From contig CAWKIA010000045.1 of NCBI GenBank assembly GCA_963849635.1, positions 62,001-126,000 of the forward strand: a stretch of DNA of 64,000 bases, read 5' to 3'. The first letter of the stretch is position 1. Every line of letters begins with the position of its first letter. The notes under the pieces are model-generated. The model was not told the DNA's origin. It searched no databases and saw only the letters and a program-made list of their open reading frames with translations. Below are positions 26,359 to 35,943 of the stretch, piece by piece. A program made the translations under genes and the position numbers. The DNA is from CAVRUD01 sp963849635. Its GTDB lineage: Bacteria > Chloroflexota > Chloroflexia > Thermomicrobiales > UBA6265.

Positions 26359-27525
26359 ATGCCGCTCGATCTCACCCACATTCCCGTCGTCGACAATCAC
26401 TGCCACCCCTGGCTGCACCCTGGCAACGCCTACGAGCCGGAAACCTACTGGCCGCTCTTCACCGAGGGCGTACATCCAGGCGTCCACGCCGAAGTGCCGC
26501 GGACGGTCTATTACCGCTGGACGATCCGAGAGCTGGCGCGGCTCCTAAAGTGCGAACCGACCGAGGACGATGTCCTGGCGACCCGGGCAGCGATGGGCCA
26601 CGACGCCTTCGCGGCGCGCCTGATGGCCGAGGCCAACGTTGAGTCAGCCATCCTGGACCATCTCTTTACCGGGCGCGGCGCCGACAATTTTTCAGTCGCG
26701 CAGATGGGGCCGCAACTCGGAGGCGCCCGTACCTATGCCGCCGTCCGATTGGAGACGGTCCTGGCCGAACTCGTCGCCGAAAGTGACGACGCCGAGGAAG
26801 TCGAAGCGAGGTTTCGATTTCGGTTGGACCGGGACGCGTTCGCGGCCGAGGGGACTGTCAGTCTGAAGAGCATTGCCGCCTACCGGACGGGGCTGGCGAT
26901 CGAGGATCCCTCCCGTGGTGACGCCTACCCCCGGTTTGCGGCCCTGAAGGCGGAGGCGCAGGCGAACGGCACAGTCCGGATAGCAGACAAGGTCTACCTC
27001 GACTATCACCTGATGATCGCCATGCGGTGGTGCGCCGCGGAAAAATTCCCGATCCAGTTCCATTCCGGCTATGGCGATCCCGATGTCGACCTGCGGACCG
27101 GAAATCCGATCCAAATGCGCCAGGTGCTGCAGAGCGATGAGCTGCGCGACGCGCCAATCGTCTTCCTCCACGCTGGCTACCCGTTCGTGCGGGAACTGAG
27201 CTACCTTGCGAGCGTCTATCCGAACGTCTATCTCGATCTCGGCCTGGCGATCCCCTTCGCCGCCACCGACTTCGACGAGATCGTGCGCCAGTCGCTGGCA
27301 CTGGCTCCTGCCTCCAAGGTGCTGTGGTCATCGGATGGCTTTGCGGTTCCGGAGCACTGCTGGTTCGCGGCGGTCCAGGGCCGGGCATCGCTTGGGCGGG
27401 AGCTCGACAGGCTGATCGCCGCCGGGGCGATTGGGGAAGCGGATGCGCTCCACTTTGCCGACTTGATCCTGCGGCGCAACGCCGTCGATCTCTATGGGCT
27501 GGCCACTCCCGGGGAGCGGCCATGA
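26359..27525 (+). CDS. amidohydrolase related to the N-terminal domain of FluG
   Basis: The 388-residue TIM-barrel amidohydrolase has the metal-binding VVDNHCHPW motif at the N-terminus, FHSGYGDPD and FLHAGYPF in the middle strands and WSSDGFAVPE near the end (the late catalytic Asp). In fungal and plant FluG/nodulin proteins an amidohydrolase of this type is fused in front of a GS domain. Here the same partners are adjacent separate genes. A ribosome site AAGGA precedes ATG 26359. Its stop overlaps the next start (ATGA at 27522), so it is translationally coupled to the ABC transporter genes. Confidence 0.8.
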   Translation: MPLDLTHIPVVDNHCHPWLHPGNAYEPETYWPLFTEGVHPGVHAEVPRTVYYRWTIRELARLLKCEPTEDDVLATRAAMGHDAFAARLMAEANVESAILDHLFTGRGADNFSVAQMGPQLGGARTYAAVRLETVLAELVAESDDAEEVEARFRFRLDRDAFAAEGTVSLKSIAAYRTGLAIEDPSRGDAYPRFAALKAEAQANGTVRIADKVYLDYHLMIAMRWCAAEKFPIQFHSGYGDPDVDLRTGNPIQMRQVLQSDELRDAPIVFLHAGYPFVRELSYLASVYPNVYLDLGLAIPFAATDFDEIVRQSLALAPASKVLWSSDGFAVPEHCWFAAVQGRASLGRELDRLIAAGAIGEADALHFADLILRRNAVDLYGLATPGERP

Positions 27526-28364
27526 CGGATGCCGCCGCTCCGCCTATCGGATCGACGAGCGATGTCGTGCTCCATGCGGAGGGCGTGGGCCGCACGTTCC
27601 GCGGACTCCAGGCACTCGCCGGCTATGGGGTCGACCTGCGCCGGGGCGAGATCCTCGGGGTGATCGGCCCCAACGGCGCCGGCAAGTCGACCCTCTTCAA
27701 TGTCATTACCGGCTTTGTGCCACGGACCTCCGGGAGCATTACCTTCGCCGGGAAGCACATTGCAGGGAAGCCACCGCATCGGATCGTCGCCCTCGGCATC
27801 GCCAGAACCTTCCAGAACATCCGCCTCTTTGGGCGGATGTCGGTGCTGGACAACGTTGTTGCCGCGGCGGCGGTCCATGGCCGGCCGCATGTCCTGGCGT
27901 CCATCCTGGGGCTCCCGATCGCAGCCCGTAAGGAGCGTGCCCTGCGGGAGCGCGCCCTGGTCCACCTCGAGGAGATGAACCTTCTTCCCGTCGCCAACAG
28001 CTACGCCGCCGCGTTGCCCTACGGTGTCCAGCGTCGGGTGGAGATCGCCCGGGCTCTGGCGCTCCAGCCCACGCTGCTCCTGCTTGATGAGCCCGCCGCT
28101 GGGATGAATGCGCAGGAGACGGCGGAGCTGACCGAGATGATCCGGGAGATCCACCGCCGGCACGGCCTGACGACGGTCGTCGTCGAGCACGACATGTCGC
28201 TGATCATGCCCCTCTGCGATCGTATTCAAGTTCTCAACTACGGCCGCATCATCGCGGAAGGCACCCCGGTCCAAATCCGCCATGATCCTCGGGTGATCGA
28301 GGCGTACCTCGGGACTGAGGCAGCGGCGGAGGCCGTAGTCGTGGAGCCCGGCCTCCATGCGTGA
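27522..28364 (+). CDS. livG: branched-chain amino acid-type ABC transporter ATP-binding protein LivG
   Basis: The 280-residue ATPase of the Liv (HAAT) importers carries Walker A GPNGAGKST, the Q-loop ARTFQNIRLF, a signature LPYGVQRRVEIARAL, Walker B LLLLDEPAAGMN and H-loop VVEHDM. The LPYGVQR signature in place of LSGGQ is usual for LivG. It pairs with LivF, LivH and LivM downstream. The true substrate may be an amide, urea or amino acid, since Liv systems are broad; the ligase and amidohydrolase upstream hint at an amine or amide. Confidence 0.9.
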   Translation: MTDAAAPPIGSTSDVVLHAEGVGRTFRGLQALAGYGVDLRRGEILGVIGPNGAGKSTLFNVITGFVPRTSGSITFAGKHIAGKPPHRIVALGIARTFQNIRLFGRMSVLDNVVAAAAVHGRPHVLASILGLPIAARKERALRERALVHLEEMNLLPVANSYAAALPYGVQRRVEIARALALQPTLLLLDEPAAGMNAQETAELTEMIREIHRRHGLTTVVVEHDMSLIMPLCDRIQVLNYGRIIAEGTPVQIRHDPRVIEAYLGTEAAAEAVVVEPGLHA

Positions 28365-29098
28365 CACCCCACCGGCCACGCTGACCTTGGACCGGTTGGA
28401 AGTCGCCTACGGCGCGATTGCCGCTGTGAAGGGGATCTCGATTGAGGTTGCACCGGGAGAACTTGTCGCCCTGGTCGGATCGAATGGGGCCGGAAAATCG
28501 ACGACGCTGCGCACCGTGTCTGGTCTCATCCGGCCCAGAGCGGGCACCATCAGGTACGGCGATATCGATCTGACCCGCCTGGCGCCGCACGATATCGTCG
28601 GCCTCGGCATCTGCCACGCGCCGGAAGGCCGCCAGATCTTCTCGTCGCTCAGCGTCCGCGAGAATCTCCTGCTGGGAGCGGTCCGTCGCGCCGACCGTCG
28701 CGACCAGGGGGCGATCACCGCCGACCTGGACCGCGTCTTTGCCTACTTTCCGATCCTGGAGGAGCGCATCGGCCAGACCGGGGGGACGCTCTCCGGCGGT
28801 GAGCAGCAGATGCTGTCGATTGGCCGGGCGTTGATGGCGCGGCCCGCGACTACTCTTGATGGACGAGCCGTCGCTGGGGCTGGCGCCGGTCCTGGTGGAC
28901 CGGATCTTCGCCGTGATTGCCCAGCTCAAGTTCGCCGGCACGACGATCCTGCTGGTCGAGCAGAACGCGCGCAAGGCGCTCCAGGTCGCCGACCGCGCCT
29001 ACGTCCTCGAGACGGGCCGGATCGTGCTCTCTGGGCCTGCCGCCGACCTCGCGGCCAATCCCGACGTCGAGCGGGCCTACCTGGGAGGAGTGGCGTGA
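28357..29098 (+). CDS. livF: branched-chain amino acid-type ABC transporter ATP-binding protein LivF (frameshifted)
   Basis: The second Liv ATPase starts inside the end of livG (ATG 28357). It has Walker A GSNGAGKST, the APEGRQIFSSLSV stretch typical of LivF and signature LSGGEQQMLSIGRAL. After MARP the frame breaks at a CCC run (28843-28845). Removing one base gives LLLMDEPSLGLAPVLV, the expected Walker B, and VEQNARKAL to a stop at 29098. The encoded length of about 247 residues is then normal for LivF, so a consensus insertion is more likely than a true pseudogene. The TGA overlaps the livH GTG. Confidence 0.85.
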
Positions 29099-29988
29099 GT
29101 TCGACCGAGTTCGTCCAGCAAACGGTCAACGCGCTCAGCCTGGGCAGCATCTATGCCCTCGTCGCCGTCGGCCTGGCGATGGTCTTCTCGATCCTCAGGC
29201 TCATCAACTTCGCCCACGGCGAAGTGCTGATGCTGGGTGCGTTCGCGACCTATTTCTTCGCCAAGGCCGGTGTGCCGTTTGTCTTCGCCGCCGTTGGCGC
29301 GGTGCTGGTCACGGTTGCTATTGGCGCTTCGATGGAGCGGATCGCCTACCGGCCGCTGCGCGGCGCTCCGGACGTCGCATTGTTGCTTACGTCCCTGGGC
29401 GTCTCGATCGCCGTTCAGAACGGCGCGATCCTCGCCTTCGGTGCGACACCCGAGCCGTTCCCGACGCCGGACGTGATCTCCAAGGCCCGCGAATTCGGTG
29501 GAGTCCGCATAACAGGGACCAACCTCGTCACGATCTGCGTGGCCTTCGTCGTGATGGCGGGATTGACTTACTTCGTCACGCGCACCTCGCTTGGAACTCA
29601 AATGCGGGCCGCCGCCGAGAATCTTCAGGCCGCCCAGTTGATGGGCATCAACACGACGACCGTGATCGTCACCGCGTTCGTCGTCGGGTCGGCCCTGGCC
29701 GGTGTCGCCGCCGTGCTCTGGGGAGCGCGCGTCGGGCGGATCGAACCGCTGATGGGCTTTATCCCCGTATTGAAGGCGTTCGTGGCGACGGTCATCGGCG
29801 GGTTCGGCTCGATTCCCGGTGCGGTCCTGGGCGCGTTCGTCCTCGGATTCGGCGAGATCTTCCTCGTCGCGCTCCTGCCCGATGACCTGACGTCCTATCG
29901 GGATGCGTTTGTCTTCGGCGCTCTGATCCTGATCCTGCTCATCCGCCCGCAGGGCATCCTCGGTTCGACCGAGCCGGAGAAGATCTGA
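29095..29988 (+). CDS. livH: ABC transporter permease LivH
   Basis: The 297-residue permease has eight or so hydrophobic helices. The opening NALSLGSIYALVAVGLAMVFSILRLINFAHGE is the LivH signature, and the cytoplasmic coupling loop TSLGTQMRAAAENLQAAQLMGIN is conserved. GTG 29095 overlaps the livF stop by four bases (GTGA). The C-terminus overlaps the livM start, so livGFHM are tightly coupled. Confidence 0.92.
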   Translation: MSSTEFVQQTVNALSLGSIYALVAVGLAMVFSILRLINFAHGEVLMLGAFATYFFAKAGVPFVFAAVGAVLVTVAIGASMERIAYRPLRGAPDVALLLTSLGVSIAVQNGAILAFGATPEPFPTPDVISKAREFGGVRITGTNLVTICVAFVVMAGLTYFVTRTSLGTQMRAAAENLQAAQLMGINTTTVIVTAFVVGSALAGVAAVLWGARVGRIEPLMGFIPVLKAFVATVIGGFGSIPGAVLGAFVLGFGEIFLVALLPDDLTSYRDAFVFGALILILLIRPQGILGSTEPEKI

Positions 29989-31130
29989 TGGCCGGCACGA
30001 CGATCGACCGACCCATCGCACCTGCCACCAGCCTCACCGAGGACCAATCGGCGCGACCACTAGTGCGCTACGGGTTGCTCGTCGCCGGGCTGGCCGCGCT
30101 CGGGCTATTTCTGCTCTACGCCGACAACACCTTCAACGGTTACCGCCTGCAAGTGCTCACCCTGATCGCGCTCAACTCGGTGATTGCCGTGAGCCTGGCG
30201 CTCACCAGCGGGTTCACCGGCGTCTTCTCGTTGGGGCAAATGGGGTTCTACGCAATTGGCGCGTACGTCGGTGCGATCCTGGCGATCCCACCCCAGTGGA
30301 AAGACGACCGGGTCCTGCCCGGATTGCCCAGTTGGCTGGCCAGCATCGACCTGACCGGGCTCCACCCGCAGGTAGCGCTGCTCATCGCCTGCCTCGCCGG
30401 GGGAGCGGTGGCGGCCGTGATTGCCGCGATCGTCGGCGCGCCGCTCATGCGCCTCTCGGGGCACTACGTCGCCGTCGCGACGATGGGCTTCATGATCATC
30501 GTCAATTCGGTGCTGATCAACTGGAACGAGGTCACTCGCGGCGCGCGCGGCCTGAATCAGATCCCGACCACGACCAATATCTGGGTCGGGTTCGCTTGGG
30601 CGCTGGTCGCGCTCTACGTCGTTCTCCGGATCAGGTTCTCCGCCTACGGTCGCTCGATGATCGCCTCACGGGAGAACATCATCGCCGCCCGCGCGGCGGG
30701 GATCCCGGTGTTGCAAACGAGGCTCCTGGCGTTCGTGGTTGGCGCGTTCTTTACGGGAGTGGCCGGGGCTCTGCTCGCGCATCAGCTGGGGACGATCACC
30801 CCACGGGCCTTCTACTTCACCCAGACCTTCAACGTGATCATCATGGTCGTTCTGGGCGGCATGGGTAGCGCGACCGGGGCCGTCGTCGGGGCGGTCTTCA
30901 TGACCCTGGCGCCGGATCAGTTGCGCGGCGTCGAAGATGGCTTCACGCTGGGACCGATCTCCGTTAGCGACCACTTCGGTCTCTCCCAGATCATCCTGGC
31001 GGTCGTCTTCGTGCTGGTGATGATCTTCCGGCCCAACGGGCTCTTCGGCGACCGCGAACTGCCCGTTGCGCTGGCCGGGCCGGCCGCGGGCGGCCCGGGA
31101 GGAGCCTCCTCCACCGCTGGCGCGGCGTGA
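29988..31130 (+). CDS. livM: ABC transporter permease LivM
   Basis: The 380-residue permease begins at ATG 29988 inside the livH stop (TGATG). It contains LNSVIAVSLALTSGFTGVFSLGQMGFYAIGAY, the LivM-type first helices, and the coupling segment YGRSMIASRENIIAARAAGI. An insertion of about 40 residues around PPQWKDDRVLPGLPSWLASIDLTGL sits between helices 3 and 4. The tail is Gly/Ala-rich (GGPGGASSTAGAA). It forms the channel dimer with LivH. Confidence 0.92.
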   Translation: MAGTTIDRPIAPATSLTEDQSARPLVRYGLLVAGLAALGLFLLYADNTFNGYRLQVLTLIALNSVIAVSLALTSGFTGVFSLGQMGFYAIGAYVGAILAIPPQWKDDRVLPGLPSWLASIDLTGLHPQVALLIACLAGGAVAAVIAAIVGAPLMRLSGHYVAVATMGFMIIVNSVLINWNEVTRGARGLNQIPTTTNIWVGFAWALVALYVVLRIRFSAYGRSMIASRENIIAARAAGIPVLQTRLLAFVVGAFFTGVAGALLAHQLGTITPRAFYFTQTFNVIIMVVLGGMGSATGAVVGAVFMTLAPDQLRGVEDGFTLGPISVSDHFGLSQIILAVVFVLVMIFRPNGLFGDRELPVALAGPAAGGPGGASSTAGAA

Positions 31131-31304
31131 CGATATCGACACGGGCGGTACCGCAACCTGAGTAGGACTAATGGTTGGGTTTGGCGCGGAAGGGCGGTAG
31201 AATGGGCCATCGGGCATCCAATGATGGAGGGCGTTCCTCGGGTGTCGCCATGGTGTGTGGCGTCAGGCGATCGTGAGCCGATCGCGGTGGAAGGAGCGGA
31301 ACAG

Positions 31305-32591
31305 GTGGATCAGCGGTACGTCGAAAAGTCCAAGGCGGTCTCGAGCCTGATTCAGGATGCGATGGCTGGCAGTCTCAACCGGCGCGAGATTCTCCGGCGG
31401 AGCGCCGCCGTGGGCATGTCGACCGCAATGATCGGGGCGATGCTGCGATTCGCCGCCGATGCCTCTGCCCAGGAGGGAACCGCGGCCGCGGCGCCGACGG
31501 GTGATCCGGTGGTGATCGGGTGTGTCTACAACCTCACTGGCGATTACGCCTCGATTGACAACCCGGCCCGGGACGGCTCGCTCCTCGCCGCCAAAGAGCT
31601 GAGTGCAGCCGGTGGCATCCTTGGCCGCCCAGTAACCCTCCAGGTCTACGACGGCAAGAGCGATCTGACCGAGGTCTCGAACGTCACCCGTCGGCTGATC
31701 GACGACGACAAGGTTCCTGTCCTCGTCGGTCTGACCGACACGTCCTACTTCCAGGCGGCGGGCCAGCTTGCTCAGGAGGCCGGTCTGCCGATGATCGACA
31801 TCGGTGGCACCGCCCCGATCATCACCGAGATCGGCGACTTCATCTTCATGCTCCCCTTCGGCGACAACGTCCAGGCGGCGGTTGCCGCCGAATACGCCGG
31901 TGCCCAGGGGTACAAGACCTGCGCCATCCTCAAGGACGACCAGTCCGACTACACGCTCTTCCTGGCGCAGTATTTCCAGGATCGCTTCACGATGGAGGAT
32001 CTCGGCGGCGAGATCGTCGCGGAGTCCTCGTACGCAGCGGGCGACTCCGACTTTTCCGGGCAGCTCACCGAGTTCGCCAATCTCGACCCGCAGCCGGACT
32101 TCCTCTTCATCTCCTCCGGTCCTAATGAGATCGGCACGATCGTCAAGCAGGTGCGCGACAACGGCATCGAGTTGCCGATCATCGGTGGAGATGGCTACGA
32201 CACGCCACTACTAATCGAACTCGCTGGCGACGATGCCGAAGGCACGGTCTTTACGACCCACGAAGGCATCTACGGTGACTCTGAGCTCGGCGCCGCTTTC
32301 AATGGCGCCTTCGAGGCGGAGTACGGGGAGCCGCCTTCTGCCGTGTTTGCCGCACTCGGGTATGACGGTATCCGGCTGATGGCGGATGCGATCAACCGCG
32401 CCGGAAGCCTGGAGGGGGCCGCCGTCCGCGACGCTCTCGCCGCCACCTCCGGTTTCCAGGGCGTGACCGGAATCATCTCCTATGAGCCGGGCATCCGGAT
32501 TCCAAACAAGTCCGTCGCCCTGATCAAGGTTGAGGGGGGAGTGTTTACCCTGCTACAGATCGGCCTGCCAACGACGATTCCGCCGGCATAG
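31305..32591 (+). CDS. ABC transporter substrate-binding protein (Leu/Ile/Val-type, type I periplasmic fold)
   Basis: The 428-residue binding protein of the upstream importer starts at GTG 31305 with AAGGAG eight bases upstream. A twin-arginine-like export signal is present (LNRREILRRSAAVGMSTAMIGAML, cleavage near ASAQ). The mature domain has the Liv-type strand VIGCVYNLTGDYASIDNPARDGSLLA, VPVLVGLTDTSYFQAAGQLA for the hinge region, and GLPTTIPPA at the end. It is separated from livM by 174 bases, so it may also have its own promoter. The ligand is not known. Confidence 0.88.
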   Translation: MDQRYVEKSKAVSSLIQDAMAGSLNRREILRRSAAVGMSTAMIGAMLRFAADASAQEGTAAAAPTGDPVVIGCVYNLTGDYASIDNPARDGSLLAAKELSAAGGILGRPVTLQVYDGKSDLTEVSNVTRRLIDDDKVPVLVGLTDTSYFQAAGQLAQEAGLPMIDIGGTAPIITEIGDFIFMLPFGDNVQAAVAAEYAGAQGYKTCAILKDDQSDYTLFLAQYFQDRFTMEDLGGEIVAESSYAAGDSDFSGQLTEFANLDPQPDFLFISSGPNEIGTIVKQVRDNGIELPIIGGDGYDTPLLIELAGDDAEGTVFTTHEGIYGDSELGAAFNGAFEAEYGEPPSAVFAALGYDGIRLMADAINRAGSLEGAAVRDALAATSGFQGVTGIISYEPGIRIPNKSVALIKVEGGVFTLLQIGLPTTIPPA

Positions 32592-32641
32592 GCAGTCGCG
32601 CCAACGGGCCGATGGCGCGACAACCGACCACACTGACATAC

Positions 32642-32665
32642 GGGGGCGGCCAGCCAGCCGCCCCC
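32642..32665 (+). terminator. GC-rich stem-loop after the Liv operon
   Basis: A perfect 9-bp stem GGGGGCGGC / GCCGCCCCC closes a CAGCCA loop, followed by GTTCGTGTTCTG, which is only moderately T-rich. It lies 50 bases after the substrate-binding protein and before folB, so it probably ends or attenuates the Liv transcript. Confidence 0.6.
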
Positions 32666-32763
32666 GTTCGTGTTCTGCCCGTACACTTTCGCGCAGGGCG
32701 ACAGGACAGTAAGTGTGTTCGCCCAAACATCAAGAAATACGTTCGGAAAAGCCAAGGCGGAAC

Positions 32764-33141
32764 ATGACCGACGAGATTTTGCTGGAGGGCCTCCAGTTCT
32801 ATGCGTTTCACGGCGTCAATCCGGAAGAGCGGACCCAGGGTCAACGTTTCCTGATCGACGTGACCCTTGATGCGGATCTGCGTGCTGCTGGCCAGACCGA
32901 TAACCTGACCCGCACCATTTCCTATAGCGCCGTCTACAAGCGCGTCAAGGCGATCGTTGAGGGCGAACCAAGGGCGCTCGTCGAAGCGGTCGCCGAGTCG
33001 ATTGCCTCTGATCTGCTTCGGACCTATGTGGCCGCGCAGGCAGTGACGGTCACCGTCCGCAAGCCAGAGGTCGCGATCAAGGGGGCGTTCCTGGGGGCGG
33101 CAGGCGTTCGCATCCGGCGGACGCGGGAGCACGGGGCATGA
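32764..33141 (+). CDS. folB: dihydroneopterin aldolase FolB
   Basis: The 125-residue enzyme of tetrahydrofolate synthesis cleaves dihydroneopterin to 6-hydroxymethyl-dihydropterin. The family opening is seen as LEGLQFYAFHGVNPEERTQGQRFLIDVTL, with the catalytic Glu. The later ALVEAVAESIASDLL and VTVRKPEVAIKGAF blocks, with the catalytic Lys, are also in place. The ATG at 32764 has AAGGCGG upstream. The TGA overlaps folE, starting a tightly packed folate operon. Confidence 0.92.
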   Translation: MTDEILLEGLQFYAFHGVNPEERTQGQRFLIDVTLDADLRAAGQTDNLTRTISYSAVYKRVKAIVEGEPRALVEAVAESIASDLLRTYVAAQAVTVTVRKPEVAIKGAFLGAAGVRIRRTREHGA

Positions 33142-33779
33142 GCAGAAGTCATCCATCCGGCGATCATCTTGATGACGATCCGCTCTCGCCCGGAATCGTT
33201 GCATCGGGCGTCGATCTGGACCGGATCGAAGCCGCCGTGCGGGAGATCCTGCTCGCGGTCGGGGAGGACCCGGACCGGGAGGGAATGCTGCGCACGCCTG
33301 AGCGGGTGGCAAAGTCTTATGCCGAGCTCTTCTCTGGCCTGCGCGAGGACCCGCGGCGGCATCTCGACGTGACTTTCGACGAGCATCACCACGAGATGGT
33401 CGTGCTGCGGGATATCCCGTTCGCTTCCGTGTGCGAGCATCATCTTCTGCCGTTCACCGGGGTCGCCCACGTCGGCTACATTCCGAGCGGGAGAGTGGTC
33501 GGACTGAGCAAGTTGGCCCGCTTGGTGGAGGGATATGCCCGCCGGCCGCAGGTACAGGAGCGCCTGACGAGCGAGATCGCCGACGCGATCATGGAGACGC
33601 TCCAGCCGGATGGCTGCGGCGTCGTCATCGAGGCGATACACACGTGCATGACGCTGCGCGGAGTGCGGAAGCCCGGCGCGGCGATGGTCACCTCCGCGAT
33701 GCGCGATGGCTTCCGCCGCCGGCCGGAGACCAGAGCGGAGTTCTTCGCAATCGTGCGCGGCATTGGGTCACGCGGATGA
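33138..33779 (+). CDS. folE: GTP cyclohydrolase I FolE
   Basis: The 213-residue enzyme converts GTP to dihydroneopterin triphosphate, the first step of folate synthesis. The zinc ligands are C99 and H102 (SVCEHHLLPF) and C170 (HTCMTLRG). GREDPRRHLDV and the VVGLSKLARLVEGYARRPQVQERLT block are typical. It overlaps folB (ATGA at 33138) and folP (ATGA at 33776). The length is normal, so the zinc-dependent FolE1 type is clear. Confidence 0.95.
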   Translation: MSRSHPSGDHLDDDPLSPGIVASGVDLDRIEAAVREILLAVGEDPDREGMLRTPERVAKSYAELFSGLREDPRRHLDVTFDEHHHEMVVLRDIPFASVCEHHLLPFTGVAHVGYIPSGRVVGLSKLARLVEGYARRPQVQERLTSEIADAIMETLQPDGCGVVIEAIHTCMTLRGVRKPGAAMVTSAMRDGFRRRPETRAEFFAIVRGIGSRG

Positions 33780-34632
33780 GCGGACAGGTCCTACCTCCGA
33801 CTCGCTGGGGCGGACGGGAGCTTGCCTGGGGTACCAAGACTTTCGTAATGGCGGTTCTGAACGCCACGCCGGATTCGTTCAGCGGTGACGGCTTGCTCGG
33901 GGTGGCTCAACTCGCTGGCGATCTCGCGGAAGCCGCGGTCGCCGCGGGCGCCGATTTGATCGACATTGGCGCGGAATCGACCAGACCTGGTCATGAGCGC
34001 GTTGGTGCGGCCACTGAGATCGAGCGGCTCCTGCCGGTGCTGGCGGCAGTGGCTAACCGGGTTACCGTCCCGATCTCCGTCGATACCTCAAAGGCGAGCG
34101 TCGCCGCCGCCGCTCTTGATGGCGGAGCGAGCATCATCAACGATGTCCGCGGGCTCCAGGCGGATCCTGAGATGGCCCAACTGGCAGCCGAGCGGGGTGT
34201 CCCCGTCGTCATCATGCACGATGTCGTCCCCGATGGGCACCGCGACCTGATCACGAGCATTGTGCGCGAACTCTTCCGCAGGTTGGACAACGCGCTCGCC
34301 GCCGGCATCCCCTGGGATCTGCTTGATCGTCGATCCCGGGATTCGGGTTCGGCAAGGACTGGCGCCAGAATCTCGAATTGCTGCGCCGTCTCCAGGAGCT
34401 GAACGTCCTCGGCCGGCCAATCCTGGCCGGCACCTCGCGCAAGAGCACGATCGGCCGCGTGTTGGGCCTGCCCGAACACGACAGGGTGGAGGGGACCGCC
34501 GCAACGGTGGCGCTGGCCATCGCGGGCGGCGCCGACATCGTCCGCGTCCACGATGTTCGGGAGATGGCCAGAGTCGCGCGGATGGCAGACGCGGTCGTCC
34601 GGGGTGCGCCTGAGCGTGAACGGACCTGGTAG
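33776..34632 (+). CDS. folP: dihydropteroate synthase FolP (two frameshifts)
   Basis: The enzyme joins hydroxymethyl-dihydropterin pyrophosphate to p-aminobenzoate. The N-terminal part has MAVLNATPDSFSGDG, DIGAESTRPG, SVDTSKASV and INDVRG. Near 34323 (TT) and 34339 (GGG) one extra base each breaks the frame. Removing both restores LIVDPGFGFGKDWRQNLELLRRL and AGTSRKSTIGRVL with the pterin/sulfonamide-site SRK. The corrected length is about 284 residues, normal for FolP. Two nearby homopolymer insertions in an essential gene point to sequence error, not decay. Confidence 0.85.
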
Positions 34633-34741
34633 CGAGCGGACAGACGAGCGATTTACCGGCATAATGCATTCACGATCAAGTCGAAGACGGTTTCGCTGCG
34701 CGGGGTGATTCGCCGTGCCGGCTCGAGGTGGGTGGGGAACT

Positions 34742-35263
34742 ATGAGCACGGCATTCGTCGGTTTGGGGGCGAATCTCGGCGATCGGGCAGGTACGCTGCG
34801 GTGGGCACTGGAGCGCCTTGGCTCGATCGGGACGGTGGCGGCGGTATCACCGATCTATGAGACCGAGCCGCTCGACTATCTGGACCAGCCGCCGTTCCTG
34901 AACGCGGTCGCGAAGGTCACGACCCGCTTGCGGCCGGGCTCGGTGCTGGCTTCCATGCTGGCGATCGAGTTAGATGCTGGTCGGCAACGCTCGATCCGGC
35001 ATGGACCGCGCACGCTCGATCTTGATCTGCTGCTCTACGATGATCGGGTGATGGCGACGCCCGACCTGATGCTGCCGCATCCCCGGATGCATCAGCGGGC
35101 GTTCGTGCTCGTCCCTCTAGCCGATCTGGCACCCAACTTGACGGTACCGGGCACCGGCGCGACCGTCGCAGAATTGCTCGGGCAACTGGAATCACTCTCC
35201 GGGGTGCACCGGTATGAGCCGGACGCCAACGGGAGTGACGGTCGCAGTCCAGTCCCCTCGTAG
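34742..35263 (+). CDS. folK: 2-amino-4-hydroxy-6-hydroxymethyldihydropteridine pyrophosphokinase FolK
   Basis: The 173-residue kinase supplies the pyrophosphorylated pterin to FolP. HPPK motifs: GLGANLGDR, YETEPLDYLDQPPFLNAV, GRQRSIRHGPRTLDLDLLLYDD (the metal-binding D-x-D) and LPHPRMHQRAFVLVPLADL. The ATG at 34742 follows GGTGGGG; it starts 109 bases after folP, the largest gap in the operon. It is followed immediately by the pdxH frame. Confidence 0.93.
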   Translation: MSTAFVGLGANLGDRAGTLRWALERLGSIGTVAAVSPIYETEPLDYLDQPPFLNAVAKVTTRLRPGSVLASMLAIELDAGRQRSIRHGPRTLDLDLLLYDDRVMATPDLMLPHPRMHQRAFVLVPLADLAPNLTVPGTGATVAELLGQLESLSGVHRYEPDANGSDGRSPVPS

Positions 35264-35291
35264 GTTCGTCGGCTCAACAAAGGGTGATTTC

Positions 35292-35942
35292 GTGTCGAAT
35301 CTGGATCCGAGCGTCTTTGCCACGTTGCGCACCGAATATTCCCGTATTGGTATCGACGAGAGAGATTTCGACCCAGACCCATTCGTTCAGTTTGGCCAGT
35401 GGTTCAGCGTGGCGTCATCGGCGGTACCTGAGGCGAATGCAATGACGCTGGCGACCGCGACGGCAGAGGGGCTGCCGTCGGCCCGGACGGTTCTGCTCAA
35501 GGGCTGCGACGAGCGCGGGTTCGCGTTCTACACGAACTACGAAAGCCAGAAGGGGCAGGAACTCCTCGACAATCCGTTTGCGGCGTTGCTTTTCTTCTGG
35601 AAGGAGCTGCACCGGCAGGTACGGGTGACAGGTTCGGTCGTTCGGCTGACCCGGGAGGAATCCGAGGCGTACTTCCGCAGCCGGCCGGTCGGCAGCCAGC
35701 TCAGCGCGGCAGTCTCGGCCCAGAGCCAACCGATCCCGGATAGGGCCACCTTAGAGACGGAGTACGCTGCCCTGGAGGCGCGCTATGAGCACGTCCAGGT
35801 GCCGCTGCCCGAATTCTGGGGCGGCTACCGGGTCGTTCCGGTGTCGTTCGAGTTCTGGCAGGGCCGCGAGAACCGCCTGCACGACCGCCTGCGCTACCTG
35901 CCCCGGCCCGAAGGTGGTTGGGCCATTGACCGGTTGGCGCCA
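35292..35942 (+). CDS. pdxH: pyridoxamine 5'-phosphate oxidase PdxH (stop codon displaced by repeat)
   Basis: The FMN enzyme makes pyridoxal phosphate. After GTG 35292 the family blocks appear: DPDPFVQFGQWF, TVLLKGCDERGFAFYTNYESQKG (FMN contacts), RPVGSQLSAAVSAQSQPI, PEFWGGYRVVPVSFEFWQGRENRLHDR and finally WAIDRLAP, the usual C-terminus. No stop follows: the frame runs on through a CTCTCCC-rich repeat and antisense to the next gene until 36965. I annotate to the last family residue. Either the stop was lost when the repeat arrived, or one base is wrong here. It lies 28 bases after folK. Confidence 0.85.
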
Positions 35943-35943
35943 T

